Shown: positions 12,028 through 25,200 of the stretch, in pieces | How positions within the stretch are numbered: the stretch's first letter is position 1 | How the letters are laid out: the number at the start of each line of letters is the position of its first letter | Assembly (NCBI GenBank): GCA_013399115.1 | Contig: VXAA01003165.1 | Coordinates: 16,811 to 80,810 of the forward strand | DNA length: 64,000 nucleotides | Direction: 5' to 3' | Source: Anseranas semipalmata | Lineage: Eukaryota; Chordata; Aves; Anseriformes; Anseranatidae | Notes under the pieces: model-generated | What the model was told of the DNA's origin: nothing | The model's input: the letters and a program-made list of their open reading frames with translations, nothing else | The model's database searches: none | Position numbers and translations under genes: made by a program

Positions 12028-15000
12028 AACCTCTTTGCTGAAGCAATAACAATGATCTGGGGCCTTACAGACAGCTTTCTCATGCTGGGAAATCACCGAC
12101 AATCATGAGTGCAACTTGCAGTACTCACAAATCCACCCTGGAACAAAGGAAGCCACAATTGGTGCATGGTCTGTCCCCCTGTACCTATACACTTGTGGTT
12201 ATTTCCTGGAAGGCCATTTTTCTGAGGGTTCACCTCCTAAAAAAAGGAGCATGGAGCAGACTACACGCTCACTGCTACCCACCACAGTTTCTCCTAGAGG
12301 ACAATTGCCCAGCAAGCTGCACACAACACAGTGTTTCTTCAACCACAGGAAGCTAAATCGCAGAGGGAGAATTATGAGATGCATGAGTCCCATTCGCTGC
12401 TTCCTCACGCATGCCACAGCAGTGCCCCAGAAGTCGGGCAGCGTTAAAGAGCAAGGGTATTAAAGCATAGAAACAACTGAAGACCCATTTCCATGTTTAA
12501 TTCTGTACAATTCATCTACTTTCATATACAGGCTTGGTAAAATCAATGGAGTTTTCCCCCACCAATGACACTTGGAGTAGGAGAAGGCTCTGGATTTACA
12601 GCTTTTACTTTGGCTGACATTTTTAATCATTTTATAGGTTTTGCTTGTCAGTTTTATCATTTGTGTGGAATGAACAGGTTTGCGAGAGACAAAGCCATAA
12701 GTGCAATGCAATTAACTAATGCAATTAATAAAAAGGACACTCTTCTTTCTATAGCACAAGAAGAAAACCAGACACAAATGTATACTTGAGCTTTTTTGTC
12801 CTGCATATGAAACTGTTTCAAAAGTTCCTTTGTCCACTTTCTAGATTGCTCATAGTAATGCCTTTCTCAAGCAGTGATTATTCATGGTTTCACAATGGAC
12901 ATGGAGGTCACTATTAGAATCAAAAAATTAAAACCTCCAAATTTTTCTTTTGCCATTAGCTGCAAATATGAAACAAAAAAGGTCTTTATTTCCATCAATA
13001 ATAGATAAGGGTCAAAGGCTACAAATTAAAATCCCCTCCATTAGGCACAGTCAATTGCATTTTGAAGTTCAGTTTTCTATTCTGGACTCTTGGTTGGGAA
13101 CTAAATGTAAGAAGAAGTCACATTTCCTGGAAAAAAAAAAAAAAAAACAGCCTGAGGACAAAGGGACCTGCTGAGGAGTGTTCGCACGACTCTGGCTATG
13201 GCAGCAGCACGAACCAGGTTCTGACTCTGCGCTCTAAGGAGGCAGTGATGGATGATGCCCCAGTGTGAAGGCTGAGCAGTGATAAATGAGGCAGCCATGC
13301 TGAGCACATGCAGGGTAGCGTGGTAGTTTTACAACACATCATAAAACAACACTGTCTGCTGCTTTGATGGACAAAACTCATGGAGACTGGGGAGGAAATA
13401 TCAGCTGTCTGTGATAAGGCATTGGGAAGGTCTGGCTGGCAACCAAACGCAGACGAGTGCGCTTTGCTGGTGCCTCTGCTGGGAGAGTGAGCACCGACTT
13501 TTGGTGGGTATACACAGCTCGTGCCTTTGCTCTGTGCTCACTGAGGGGCTGAGGGTGAGGAACGATAAGCGACAGCAGAGAGAAGGCCTCTGGGATGTTT
13601 TGAGCTTTGGTCTCAGGCACATAGGTATAGTGGGACATTTGGAATATAAACCTTGCTCCTGGACTTTGGAAAGAGGCAGGTACCAAAACCGGGTGATAGA
13701 AAACGTAGGGAGCCTGGCTCCATGTTTTCATCAGTGCTTTGAGTGGGTGTTCCATGTGGAAGACGGGCCTGGGTGAGGGGATGGTGGCAGATGGCACATC
13801 CCCTCTCGGTTCCGCAAAAGCAACCGGGGCAGGAGCCAGGTCTGGCTGAGACAGGGTATGGGCAGGGGAAGGTGTTGAGGAGGAGTGAGGTGAAAGCAAG
13901 GCAACAGGCCTGTGCTGGTGCAAAGGTGGCTTGCTAACGGATTTGTGGCGGAATACAACACCCAACATCCAATCTCCAACAGACAGGACTGGAAAGGGGG
14001 AGCGGGAGGAAGGGGTGAGTCAGCTGGGCTCCTGCTGTAGCTGATGGAGGGAGCTGGACACCTCCAGCTCATCCCTCTGCAGGGGCAACCTCAGTCCCAG
14101 GAACTCACCCCAGAAATCAACCACACACTCTCTGTCATAGTCACGCTCCACCTCCAATTACTGACTTACATTACATTACACAGCAGTTACATTACCAAGG
14201 CTGCAAACTCTCCTGCACATGCCTGGCTTTCCATAGTGAGCAGTTCTTCTGAAATAAATGAAGTTCGGGGAGTGCTTCAGGTGTTGCATTATCAATGACT
14301 AAATTAATAATATGGCTCCTAAATTATTAGTATAGAACATACATAAAAACTATGCAAATAAATTAGTTAGTGCAATACTGAGGTCATATGCTGAGCACTA
14401 TAAAAATCTTGAGCTGATTCATTTTCATATTAACAGTTTTTTGTTGATTTTGATACATGTGAGAATTCACATACTTTGCACAATCCAACAGGTAGGCCAT
14501 ATACCATCTTTAGATTTGATTAAATGTGTGGATCACTGAAAGCAACAAAATGAACTAATTTTAGAGGAGGAGTGAAACGTGTTTATTTGTTTATACATGT
14601 TGGTTTGGTTTATCTGCAACTATTAGTTCCTTTTGCCCTCCACAAAGTCAGAGTGTCTTTAAAAAGGACTCATCCTCTATTCAATTGTGTAATTCAATTT
14701 ATATTATTTGATTAAATTTATCCCATGTAATGGGCTAGATAGATGACCTTGAGTATCCCTAGAATATTGGCTTCTTTTTTAATCCTTAACTTCCTTGATT
14801 TTGTAAATATATGTATCACTGGGGTCCAGGTCCAGCCTGAAAACAGGGAGATCTTCACCAGAGCAAAAATGGAGACAAGGAGCAATGCACCAATGAACAG
14901 TACACCAGAATGGGAGCACCAGTGATGTACTTCAATGTAGAATGTGACTGTTTTGTGATTTAGGCTGAGGTTAAATTGTAACTGATCCCATAGGATCACA

Positions 15001-18000
15001 TGTGAGTGTTGGGTTCAGGAAGCAGAAGAGTTGCCCTCTAGGCTTCATGGACCGTGCTGAGGACAAGTCCACTCACAACAGCTGTGTGCATTGAGCTCAG
15101 GGGAAGATACCTGCACTGAAGTATCTGACCCAGTATCTCCCACCCAGTCTTACCCTGGCCACCTACAGCCGTGTGGTCCTATGGAATGTATGGAAATACT
15201 CAAAAGTCAGATCTCAGAGGTGAAATACCACAGCAGTCGATTGTACTGCAAAACCAACATACTAAAAGAACTGTGCTGTCCTGCCATCAGCAGCCATGTC
15301 CTTACTACAGATGGCTTGGCACCTCTCCTTTGAAGAACCCCTGGTCCCACTTCTGGTCAGCCCTGTAACCCTGAGGTTTGGACTGCACATTCAAAGTGTT
15401 CATTTCACAACACGTGGTCAAATAATAGCAAGTCAGAGATTTCTGAGAAAAAAATACATTTTTCTGCTCATGTTTGATGCAACTTTTTTATTCACTGTGA
15501 AACCCTGCCGTGTACTTCGGAGAAAGGAGTGGGTATTTGTCCCAGAGGAAGAAAAGAAAGGGGTTTTGCTTTGCTCTTTCTATTAGCTGTCACCTCATTT
15601 TGCTCCAGGTTCTCAAGGAACATACTTTGCACATGCTCAGAAGACTTTGCAGGGTTGAACAACCCATTTGCCTGAGGATCTTACTCGCTGAGCTTGCTCC
15701 ATCTCAGGGCCAGACAGGGCCTACCTTAGTTGCAAGTCTTGAAAAGCTCATCCTGACCTGCCTCTACCCCTCTTCTGTGTAACCCTGGGGTTTCCCCCAT
15801 CCAGCTGGGAGTTTTTCACTGAAATACTCAAAGACTGGCTGTGTAGTCTTCCTTTCTTTTTCCCTTGTGTTTTGAGAGGCATGAGGCTACTCTGTTGTGT
15901 GTTTCCTTTTGATCAGTGTAGGCTACGGAAGTATACACCTGCAGGTTCCCTGTTTTGTATTCTGGGGAGTTAGCTCAGGGTTCATGATAAGACAGTGTCA
16001 TTACTGGTGCAGGATGCTCTTCGGGTTCAGCATGAGGCTAGACATCATTGCTGCGTCTCATTCTCCAAGATAAGCAACATAGACAGCTCCGGACGTTAGT
16101 GAGTAGTAAGTCCAGCTTTCAGAAGTTATGCCTGTAATAACAAAACTGAAGGTTTTTTTCTTTCTTTCTGCTGTGTTTTAGCTGATAGTGGCCACCTTTC
16201 ATATTCTTCTCTGCAATTACTACACCATGGCTAAGCTCTGTTGCCCTGGACCCAGGTCTTGTGGTTGTAGCTGCTCTGTTCCTCATCTACAGGACAAGTC
16301 CAGCTCAAACCACCTTCTGAATGAAATCTATTTTTTTTCCACTGTTCTTTCTTTATCTTCATTTCAAAAGCTGAGGATGATCCTGCCTCCACTGTTCAGC
16401 ACACCATTCTGTGCTGAGGTCAGCCTTGGAGAGGAAAAATCTCCCTCCCTTTTTTATCTTCTCTTCTTTAAGAAAACGTTTTAAAAATTCTGAACTCCTA
16501 CTTGAAGCTGCCTACATCCTAATATCCTTAAAATCACTGGTACACTCAACCTAACGTACAGATATAACAAACAGATTATAGAGCGTATCGTAACAAATAT
16601 ATCAATGTTTCCTTCTTTGGATTTTGAATCTTTAAAAATATTTCATTCACGTTTACAAGGTTCTGCATGTGTATGAAAGCATTTCTCCTCCGTGCTCTAA
16701 AAAAGAATATTTGGCTGTTGTATCGTAAAGAAATAATCTGACACATTAAAGAAAAAAGCACGACTATCATTGTCTTCACCTTCCCAGGTGAAACGACCCC
16801 CCAGACTCCCACTGTCTGTCTAGCAGATAACAGTGATAACAGGACCTGGATGAAAACTCTTAATGACGCTTTTTGTCATAAAGACAGATTTATCAAAATC
16901 AAAATGTGTCCAAGGAAGATACCAAGCCTGAAAATTTTCTCTTAGAAGTTGCAGTGGTTTGTCCCAAATTTATTATTCCCTACTATCAACATTGAAAAAC
17001 ACATAATTTTGATAAATTCAAAATATCATATTTTCATATTTATATTCCAATACTGGTGGTATTATAGCATATATATATTCTATTATTATCTAACATTTTA
17101 TTGCAAAGCTTTTGCTTTATTGAAGTTAAACGAATTGTGAAATGAAAGCATGCTCAATTACTAAAGCAAAATCTTTCGAGAATCCTAAATCATTTTTTTT
17201 CCCCAAATATGCATTTGGTAGAAAATTTAAAGTGCTGGCTTTGCATTTGGATACAGTTCAAAATGAAATGCCATCAAATGGGGTGTTCCCTCTGCCTTCC
17301 TCCAACCTGCCTGGAACAGAGCAGTCAGCTTCGTTGCGTGACTCCTCACAGTGTCAGCAGTTATCATGACTGCTGATTTAAACACACTTCATAACATTAC
17401 AGACTGGCTTTAAAGTTGTCATGCCTGATAACAAAACACATCAAGCACAAACTATATTATAGCTACTGATGAGAAAGGCACCAATTTGTTCTCAGATCTT
17501 AAATGCTAAAAATGTTATCAGTTCAAATGAAAATCCAGAAGCAAACATAGTTCACATGAGTGCAGATCAGATAAAAAGGTAGTTCTCTGCCTCTTTTCAG
17601 ATTCTTTTTACCTCTGAAAAGCAGCATTTCATGAAACTTGCCTGGTAAAACACCAAAGTATTTAATCTCATCTACTTACACCAGTGCAGGGTGCACTGAA
17701 GACAGTCTGACTACAGCTTAAGCTTTTTGGTTTTGATTTAATGAAATTAAATCTTAGTTGAGTTAAAATAGGGTGTGCATTTAAAACAAACAAATACGTT
17801 CACAAGGCCTTCCCACCAGTTTGACTTAACTAGTTTAAACTCCTGATTTCAGGCAAACCTTAGTCACAGATGAAGCTGAACCAGTATGTAGAAGGGAAAG
17901 GTCTCCAAGAGCTTGCAGGAGGAAAACACATGTGGTCAAAAGACATCACACTCCCACTGCTCTGCTGCATGTTAACCTTCTTGACTTTCATAGAAAAGCC

Positions 18001-19708
18001 GTTATAGTCAAACCCGTGTTGATGTGCCCCTGAGTGGAAAATGTGCTGGCACAGGACATTTGGCAGTGATGATACCTTTGAGCAGCTTTCATCTGTCCTT
18101 CAAACACTTACCTGGAGCAACAGGAAACCAAGCACTGAGATGTTTGTTCAGTCAGTGTCTACCACCTCATGGGGAGTTGTGGCAATAGTTAGCTGAGCCA
18201 AACTAGTAAAGAATATAATTGAAAACCTATGGAAATTAACAGAGCATCTTTGACTATAGTAGGCTTATGACAACCAATCCAGAAAGTTATTTTTATGTTT
18301 GTGGCTCAGTGGGAAGACATTAATGTACCATGAATTTTAAAAAATGAATTTTCCTGCCCAGGCATTGTATATGGTTTCTCAGATCAAGATAGCAGTTGTC
18401 CAACCCTGTATATGTAAAGCAAAGTGAACTCATTAGCAGATGAGATGGAAAGTCTAGGCAGAAGCCACAGAAAAATTATTGTTGAATTCCTTCATGGGAT
18501 AAACAAATGGAGATAATCTCTAGTATTCTCTGATTCATGTGACCTTTGGATGGAGTAGAGACGTTGCAATATTCTGACTTTTTTTTTTTTTTTTTTTTTT
18601 TTGCACAGATTGTGATGCCAGCCTGTGTTATGTACTGGCTTTCCTTTTTAGCCCTGCCCAGGTATAAATCACTTTGATTAGACACTCACAGCCCTATAAC
18701 TTCTTCCTGTGGTCTCAGCCACGGAGTTGATCTCTGACTAACTCCCCTACATTTGTTCACCTCTATCTGCCTTTGCACAGTGGAAATGAAAAGAGGTGTT
18801 TTCCATAAACAAAACAAAGCAAAAACAAAACAAAACAAGAAAGTACATCCCCTCCATCCCAATGAAATCTTAAAATATCTCATGAGAGAACTGACATTGG
18901 TCCAATGAACTCCTCCCTGTCCTCACCCACAGTGAGCAGAAATAATTGAAAATGAGGTTTTGACTTTAGGGGTGCCTCAGTGTCAGGGCTGGACCCTCCT
19001 GGACTCTTGTTTCAAAGGTGGTAAGAGGGTGGTCAGTCTTTGCTACGGACACCCTGTAGACTCAAATGGTTGGGAGAGCACAAGCACTTGGCTTTTCCTT
19101 TCCAAAAACTGTAGTACCTGTTGTTCCTTTCTGTGCCTCCTGGAAACAGTCCATCTACCTCAGTTCCTACCTGGCCCTCAAACACTATGACAGAGAAAAT
19201 GTGCTGCCCACCCTCAAGCTTTAGCAGCAGTGTCTTAGCTATGCAACTGCTGTCATCCACCTATCATGCTAGTTATGGTACTCAAGAGAAAGGCAAATGA
19301 ATCACAATCGTTGTTATGCTCATTTCCACCAGACTTTTTTCTCCACAGTATTTCTCTTTCTTTAATGTTGAGTTGTGACAAGCCATGAAATAGTGGGCAG
19401 TTAGAAGGTGCATTTCTCTCCATTGTCCAACTGTGACTCATAGAGCACTATAAATTGCTGAAGATGTTGCCTTCTTGAATCTTATATCGTTCTCCTTGCT
19501 GATGGATGTGAGGATAAGCATAATACCCTGTTGTCTGCAGTCCTACATGATACAGGCGCTCTCTTGCTACTGCACTTTGGCTGAATTGTCTCCTCACATG
19601 CATAGGTTTATATACATACCGTCACCATCAGAATGAAACATATTTATATTCATAGCATTTTAAACTACTGAGTCATTAAAGTCTTCGGGTTTTATGATGT
19701 GGTTCATT

Positions 19709-19746
19709 TTTGTTGTTGTTGTTGTTGGTTTTTTTTTTTTTTTTTT
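19709..19746. repeat. (GTT)n followed by poly(T)
   Basis: About six TTG/GTT units run directly into an 18-base T tract. Confidence 0.9.
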
Positions 19747-19899
19747 GGAACTTAAACTTGTGAATCTAACATTTTTGGAGAAAGCTCAGATTGTTAAGGA
19801 ATCAGCAGGACACATCACCAAGCTACAATAGGTTCACTTTCATGTGGATGCTGTAGCAGGCAAGCCTTCATGGAAAAACTCTGAATGTGAATTTAGCTA

Positions 19900-20260
19900 G
19901 TTTTGGATAAAGACGCCTTTCAGCGTCAATAAACACCATGAATGCAGCCACGGTAGAGTTACAACTTAATGAGATGAGGGGAAGTGCACAGGGTCAGGCC
20001 TCATCTCCCGGCCTCTGTCATGCTAATCAGCTGGGCAGCCTGCAGCTGAAAAACTGCTGGAATTTTTATTTGCATTTCATTTAGTTGGAAGGAAATTGAC
20101 CCAGATGGTCCACAAAGGCAATAGAAGGCTGGCAAGCAGTCTAGTGCTGCACACTTTTCGGAGGGGCTGCACTTGTCCGCCCGTCCCTCTTGGAGCCCAA
20201 AACATAAAAGATTAAAACAGCGTAAGGGAATTGATTTCATGATTTTTAGATAATTTCCCT
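19900..20260. promoter_or_regulatory. Enhancer-like repeat-free block with POU octamer
   Basis: A compact, repeat-free block containing a perfect octamer ATTTGCAT (20068-20075), TGCTAATCAG (20021-20030), several CAGCTG-type E-box cores and TTTATTTG/CATTTAG homeodomain-like AT cores. Its texture is that of a conserved noncoding element. Conservation could not be tested, so the regulatory role is inference. Confidence 0.3.
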
Positions 20261-22469
20261 AAGATTTCAGAAAAGACCTAAAAAACCTAATTTAATCAGC
20301 CAGGAGCTCAATAGTAATTAAAGGGAAGAAAGGCTGAGATAATGAAAGAGGTGGTAGGGATTTTTGCTGTTGCTGGTGGGAACCTTTCTTAATTAGAAAA
20401 AGTCTAAAATCTAAATGATGTTAATAATGACAAGCATGAACATTTATTGCAAAGACACTGTATCCTTGGTCAACTTAGATGATTGATTGCCAAATCTGAT
20501 AAATTTCCTTAGAAAAAGATAAAATGATTTGCTATGCATTTGTGCAAGCCAAGAATTTCCATGCATTTGCTCAAAAAAACAATATTGGTGTCACTATTAT
20601 TCGTTTGGCCAAAGCTTAGATATTTGTGCAAGTATGTGTGGTTCCACACCATCTGCTCATAGCTTCACCTACTTTGTTTGGAAAGCTTAGTAAAAACTCT
20701 AATATAGATAAGAGCACTTTGGATTCTACTTACTTTCACATTGTAATGTTAGAAATGATAACATTTCAGAAAAAGTGCAGCAATATCATAGAGAAACAGC
20801 TGATGGCATATCTACTTAATTGGAAGATATAAAACCTAACTGAATACACAAGATGGTGTTTCAGCAAGCACTCATTTCACACAGCATCTCCAAAAGGAAG
20901 GCAAACACCATGGAGACAGAATGTAATATAGAACGATGAAATGGTAATCGCTTTACAAAGAATATTTTGTAAGAGCAAACTTTCAGCCATAAATTGTCAT
21001 GGCATCACAGAAGTGCACAGAGTTGGAGTAAATAGCTGGGGATCCTTTATCTTCTGGTTACACCCACAGAGGTGCTGTCCTTTACCTCCACCCTGCTCTG
21101 AGAGGTTGGAACCGACTGGTCTTCATTTAGACCAGCATTACTCCAGTCAGTGTGAAGCTTCATCTCCTTGTATGAGTTGTCTTTCTAGACAGTTTTGTTG
21201 CCTCAAACAGCAGTGTGCTAATGCTTCAGGTTTTGTTAGTTGTTGAGTGTATCTGAAAAAGTATTTCTGGTGCAAGTCCTGTGAATCAAACTCTGCAACT
21301 TCAGTGGAATTGCTTCTGATTTACACCTGTATGAGAATGCACATAAACCTATACTACCTCCCTTGATTACTGGGCTCCGTAACCCATATTAGAGCACCTT
21401 ACACAGACTTTAGCTTTCATGCCAGGAATTCTGTCTCTGGGGAGAAGTGACAAAAGAGCTTGAGGTGGCCACAAAACCACACGATGGCATGGGCAGTGTG
21501 ACAAGTCATGTGGGAACTGAATGGCTTGGGATTTTTCACCTCCTGCTTCTCTGAGGACTTCAGTTGGTTCAACTTGTGGCAGCTCAACTGCTAAGCAGCG
21601 TGGGCTGCATGGATACACCACTGAGGTGACCCAAATACTACACCTGGTGCCTGCTACAAAGACCTGGTCTTTGTCTTCCAAGGCATCAGTGACTCAGCCA
21701 CGAGTTATCACAAAGATTATTCCCTCCCATGGTTATGATAGTAACACTTGAGCTTTGCTTTTATAAAGCTTTCATAAAGCACTCATCCACAGCCCTCTGT
21801 GCAAAGCAGATTGGAATAGTTTACATTTCCAACACAGTCAGAAGTCCCTGGCTGCTCCTAATGTCCCTGGTAACAGTTCAGTAGCTAAGAAAAAACAGAT
21901 GGATGAATGGAGGTCATTATTTCCATTTCTTGATCTGGCACTGTCCTCTTTATTGACCTAGGATGATTTATAGGACAAACATATATAAGGGAGTCAAGAT
22001 CCATGTCATTCTGAAGACGTAATACTAAAGACGTAACACCATAAAATCATACCTAAGAACAGTAAGGCAGCATGAGTAGCTACTGTCCACACTGCAGGTG
22101 GCTGAAAGAGGTCACCTTCTGGCACTGCAAGCCCTTGAATTACTTTCTCTGAAAGACAGGAAGAGATCAGTACTTTCTATGTAGCTTCCAATACCCCACC
22201 ACTGTACAAGGGAAGGATGCTGATTATGGGCAATGCCTTTCTTATAGGGGATGAGCACACCACATAGGAATGGCCTTTGCTTGCTTGAACGAACAAGCTG
22301 AGTAAGAAGCATTTTTGTTTGTCTCTGTCCTCCTATCCACTTGGAAGTCTGGAGGCATCAAGAGGTGAGAGGACTTGATAGAAAATACGGAGGGCTGAAG
22401 CCATCAAATGATGCTCTAATTACATTAAATCCCGAAGCACATGAAAAGCCCCTGAGAATATTTTAAATG
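20261..22469. other. Gene-free unique sequence
   Basis: Nothing recognisable: no exon-like frame with splice sites, no transposon and no notable tandem repeat. Confidence 0.55.
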
Positions 22470-22579
22470 TTTTGGCAATTGGACTGGATGATATTTGAAG
22501 ATCCCTTCCAACTGAACTATTCTATTCTATTCTATTCTATTCTATTCTATTCTATTCTATTCTATTCTATTCTATTCTA
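22470..22579 (+). mobile_element. CR1 3' end with expanded TCTAT tail
   Basis: TTGGACTGGATGATATTTGA and GATCCCTTCCAACTGAAC are the conserved CR1 3' UTR terminus; the coding part is absent. The tail is about 12 uninterrupted TCTAT units (22518-22579). Confidence 0.85.
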
Positions 22580-23576
22580 AAAAAGCTCTCCCCAGTGGGG
22601 GTAGCAATGGCATCACTGCAGGATGCACCCTCGGAAATAGCACTGGGCTCAGCAGTGAAATGGAATGAGGGACTTAGAAAGATCTGGATGGATATTCAAT
22701 ATCACCGGGACAAACTTAGTCACAGATATAGGTGATTCTGTCTCCTCCAGAGTCTTCTCAGTGCAGATACAATCCGATTTTGCAGCTGAATGTAAGCTTA
22801 GTACTAGAACTGAGTGTGATAGAACCTGGCACCAAGACTGTGTCTAAGCTACGTTTTGACTGGTGCCTGAAACCCAGATGTAAAACCCTAATTGCCTCAT
22901 CTTCATACTGACAAGACAGAAGAACAAAGTTTAAGGTGAACTTGCATCTTTTAAATGTTATCTGTACCACTGTTGACCCAGTGCTGTCCCATCTGCAGTG
23001 TGGATGAGATGCTCCCCACCAAGTTGCCTGTTTCACTTTTCAGTGTTGCACGAAATTATCTTGTTGCTGCTCCTCTTGGGGGGTAGCTGTGGTCTGTAGA
23101 TGGACTAAATTCAACGTACCATACAGGAGGGCAGCAGTGGGTTCTGCCTTGCGAGTCCCACTCGTAATTCCTGAAGGATGTCCACAGGTATATCAGGGCA
23201 GATGATGGACTGAACTTGCTCTCTGGCCCATCACGCTCACGATGATCATTCTGGAAGAGTTTGGATGAGTGGAGCAGAAATTAAAGTTAAGATACGAAAA
23301 AATGAAGACACTTGTAAAAACCAGCAATTTCTTTAAAATTTATTTAATAAGGTTAACGAGACACACTATCTTCTTGGCACACTCTTCAGCTTCTATCACT
23401 AACAAGGGTTACCAGAGCACAAGCAGTAGCTGCTGCTGGAGGAAAAGGAAAGACTCAGGTCAAAGTATGAAGTGTAGCTCTCATAATGTTAAGATTAAAA
23501 CTAAAAGCCATCAGATAAACTAAGTGCCATTCTGGGACTGGTGAGACAAGTTGACTCACTGCAGGACCTTTGATGG

Positions 23577-23628
<52 letters not shown>

Positions 23629-23889
23629 TTGGATAGTCCATTTCAAAGCATTTACCACATTTTCCTTGAAGACTGCAAAAGCCAAAATGTGTTGTTTGTG
23701 CTGAAACCCTGAGAAGGTCTTAGGAAATGTTTATTCAAACATCTGGCAAGGAGATCAACAGGCTGAACTGGACCCTGGCTCACTCCCTCCTTGCTCTGCA
23801 ATGGTGTGTGCTCTGCTGGGGCTCGGGCTCCAGCCTGGACCCTGCGCATCTGGGGAGCTGGGGCAGAGGAGGACAAGAAGAGTGAGAGC
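22580..23889. other. Gene-free sequence with an ATT microsatellite
   Basis: Unique sequence apart from (ATT)n at 23578-23628. The Asn-rich minus-strand frame across it is simply the translated microsatellite. Confidence 0.6.
23578..23628. repeat. (ATT)n microsatellite
   Basis: About 17 uninterrupted ATT units. Confidence 0.97.
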
Positions 23890-24265
23890 ATGTCCAGAAA
23901 ATGTTACACAATGAAGGAACTGGGGCTGTTCTAGTGTATGCTAGGGATTTTCTGATAATCTTTTTCAAATATGCCAAGAGCTGCTGCAAGGAAGGAGCAA
24001 AATACCCTTCATGCTCATATAGGACAAGAAATAGTACCCTTAACTGCAGTGAGGAGGTTCCAGTAAGATGCTAGAAACACATGCTAATAGTATGGACAGT
24101 GAAGCAGTGGAGTTGTGCTAGAGATGTGCATGCTCTCTGTCATGGGAAATGTTTAAGAACAGCTTGGAGAAACCTCCATCCGACAGGTGAAGGTGATCGC
24201 GTCTTGTGGCAGTGGTCTGGACAAAAAGTCTGCTTGAAAACCCTTCCAGCCTTATTCTTGTACTT
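23890..24265 (+). mobile_element. Ancient CR1/L3-like LINE 3' remnant
   Basis: Colinear weak matches to the 3' end of old amniote CR1/L3-type LINEs: GGACAAGAAATAGTACCC followed by CTTAACTGCAGTGAGGAGG (24023-24059), TTTAAGAACAGCTTGGAGAA (about 24150), GTGGCAGTGGTCTGGAC (24204-24220) and CCCTTCCAGCC (24241-24251). The order and spacing fit, the identity is low, and no coding frame survives. Assignment is from memory of consensus sequences. Confidence 0.55.
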
Positions 24266-24385
24266 GGCTTCTTTGCAACATTTCAGGGTGAATTTACTTT
24301 GATGACTTTAACTCCCCAGATAGTTTTGTGTTAATTATGTAACATCACCTTGCATAATGATATCTGCACTGGTTCATCTCCCTAA

Positions 24386-24409
24386 AAACAAACAAACAAA
24401 CAAACAAAC
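24386..24409. repeat. (AAAC)n microsatellite
   Basis: Six AAAC/ACAA units; a poly(A) tract follows at about 24508-24522. Confidence 0.9.
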
Positions 24410-24639
24410 AATATTTGGTCAAATATAGAGCTACAACTCAGCTGAATATAATGTCTGCAAATTCTTGTTCTAAGTCTGAATATGATCTTTGTGAATCCTG
24501 TAGAAATAAAAAAAAAAAAAAAGGTGTCATAAAACTAGTAAATTAAAGGGAAATCATTCTAAAAAGCTAAAGTATTTTAACAGAAGAAAAACCGTGCTAT
24601 AGAACTCTGCAGATTAGTTTGAAATTCAACAGAAAGTGA

Positions 24640-25200
24640 ATTCATTAGTAAAGTCACTCAAGCTTGACTAATAAGAGTTTGAGCCAGAAAATCTAGCAAT
24701 TTAAAGTAAACCTTTAGTTGCGAGCATAACTTGATACATATGATGCCAGCTGCAGAAATTGCCATTTCAAACCTCACTCCGGTTGGCACAATGGGAACAA
24801 ATAGCTCTCAGCTGCAGGTGAAGCCTACCAGACCTTTCTCCTCAATCTTTGTATAGTGCCAGTTCTTCTTAAAAAACAGCCATTAAATTATCGCCATTGT
24901 TTTGGGGGAATGGTGATTGATGCCTCTTCTTTTATGCTAACTCAGCTTGTCTCTCTGCTCTAAATGGCCTTGTCTTTGGCGTGGATGTTGGTAGTACATC
25001 ATTAGGTTGTGGTACGCTTCGTGCCGCTCGCTCACAGCTTGGCAAACAAGGCTGTCAGACGATGTGGCCGTTAAGCGGATTAATACAACTCTCCTGAACT
25101 CCTTAATACAAAAAGCCATGGGCTCCCACCTGTTGGGGCTCAAACAGGGCGCTTTGTACAGGGTGCTTTTCCCCTGTGATGCTAAGGTGACAAGGTAAAA
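24640..25200. promoter_or_regulatory. Enhancer-like block with homeodomain sites
   Basis: Repeat-free sequence dense in short homeodomain-type cores, including GACTAATAAG (about 24665), GCCATTAAATTATC (about 24878) and a bicoid/OTX-type GGATTA at 25077-25082 in TTAAGCGGATTAATAC, plus a CAGCTG core at about 24748. The overlapping ORFs on both strands lack family matches. I infer a conserved regulatory element; no alignment was possible. Confidence 0.3.

Larger units (their letters stand above)
11381..19899. other. Gene-free sequence, one assembly gap
   Basis: AT-rich unique sequence with no recognised gene or transposon. It includes an assembly gap at 12005-12027, poly(A) at about 13130-13147, poly(T) at about 18579-18602 and (GTT)n plus poly(T) at 19709-19746. 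The 196-codon minus-strand frame at 13378-13968 is Pro/Ser/His-rich and unsupported. Confidence 0.6.

Noticed and set aside
13378..13968. 196-codon minus-strand open frame
   Set aside because: Pro/Ser/His-rich, no recognisable domain, no splice or promoter context, and an opposing 121-codon frame overlaps it. A frame of this length is plausible by chance in 64 kb.
23455..23685. Asn-rich minus-strand frame
   Set aside because: It is the translation of the (ATT)n microsatellite.
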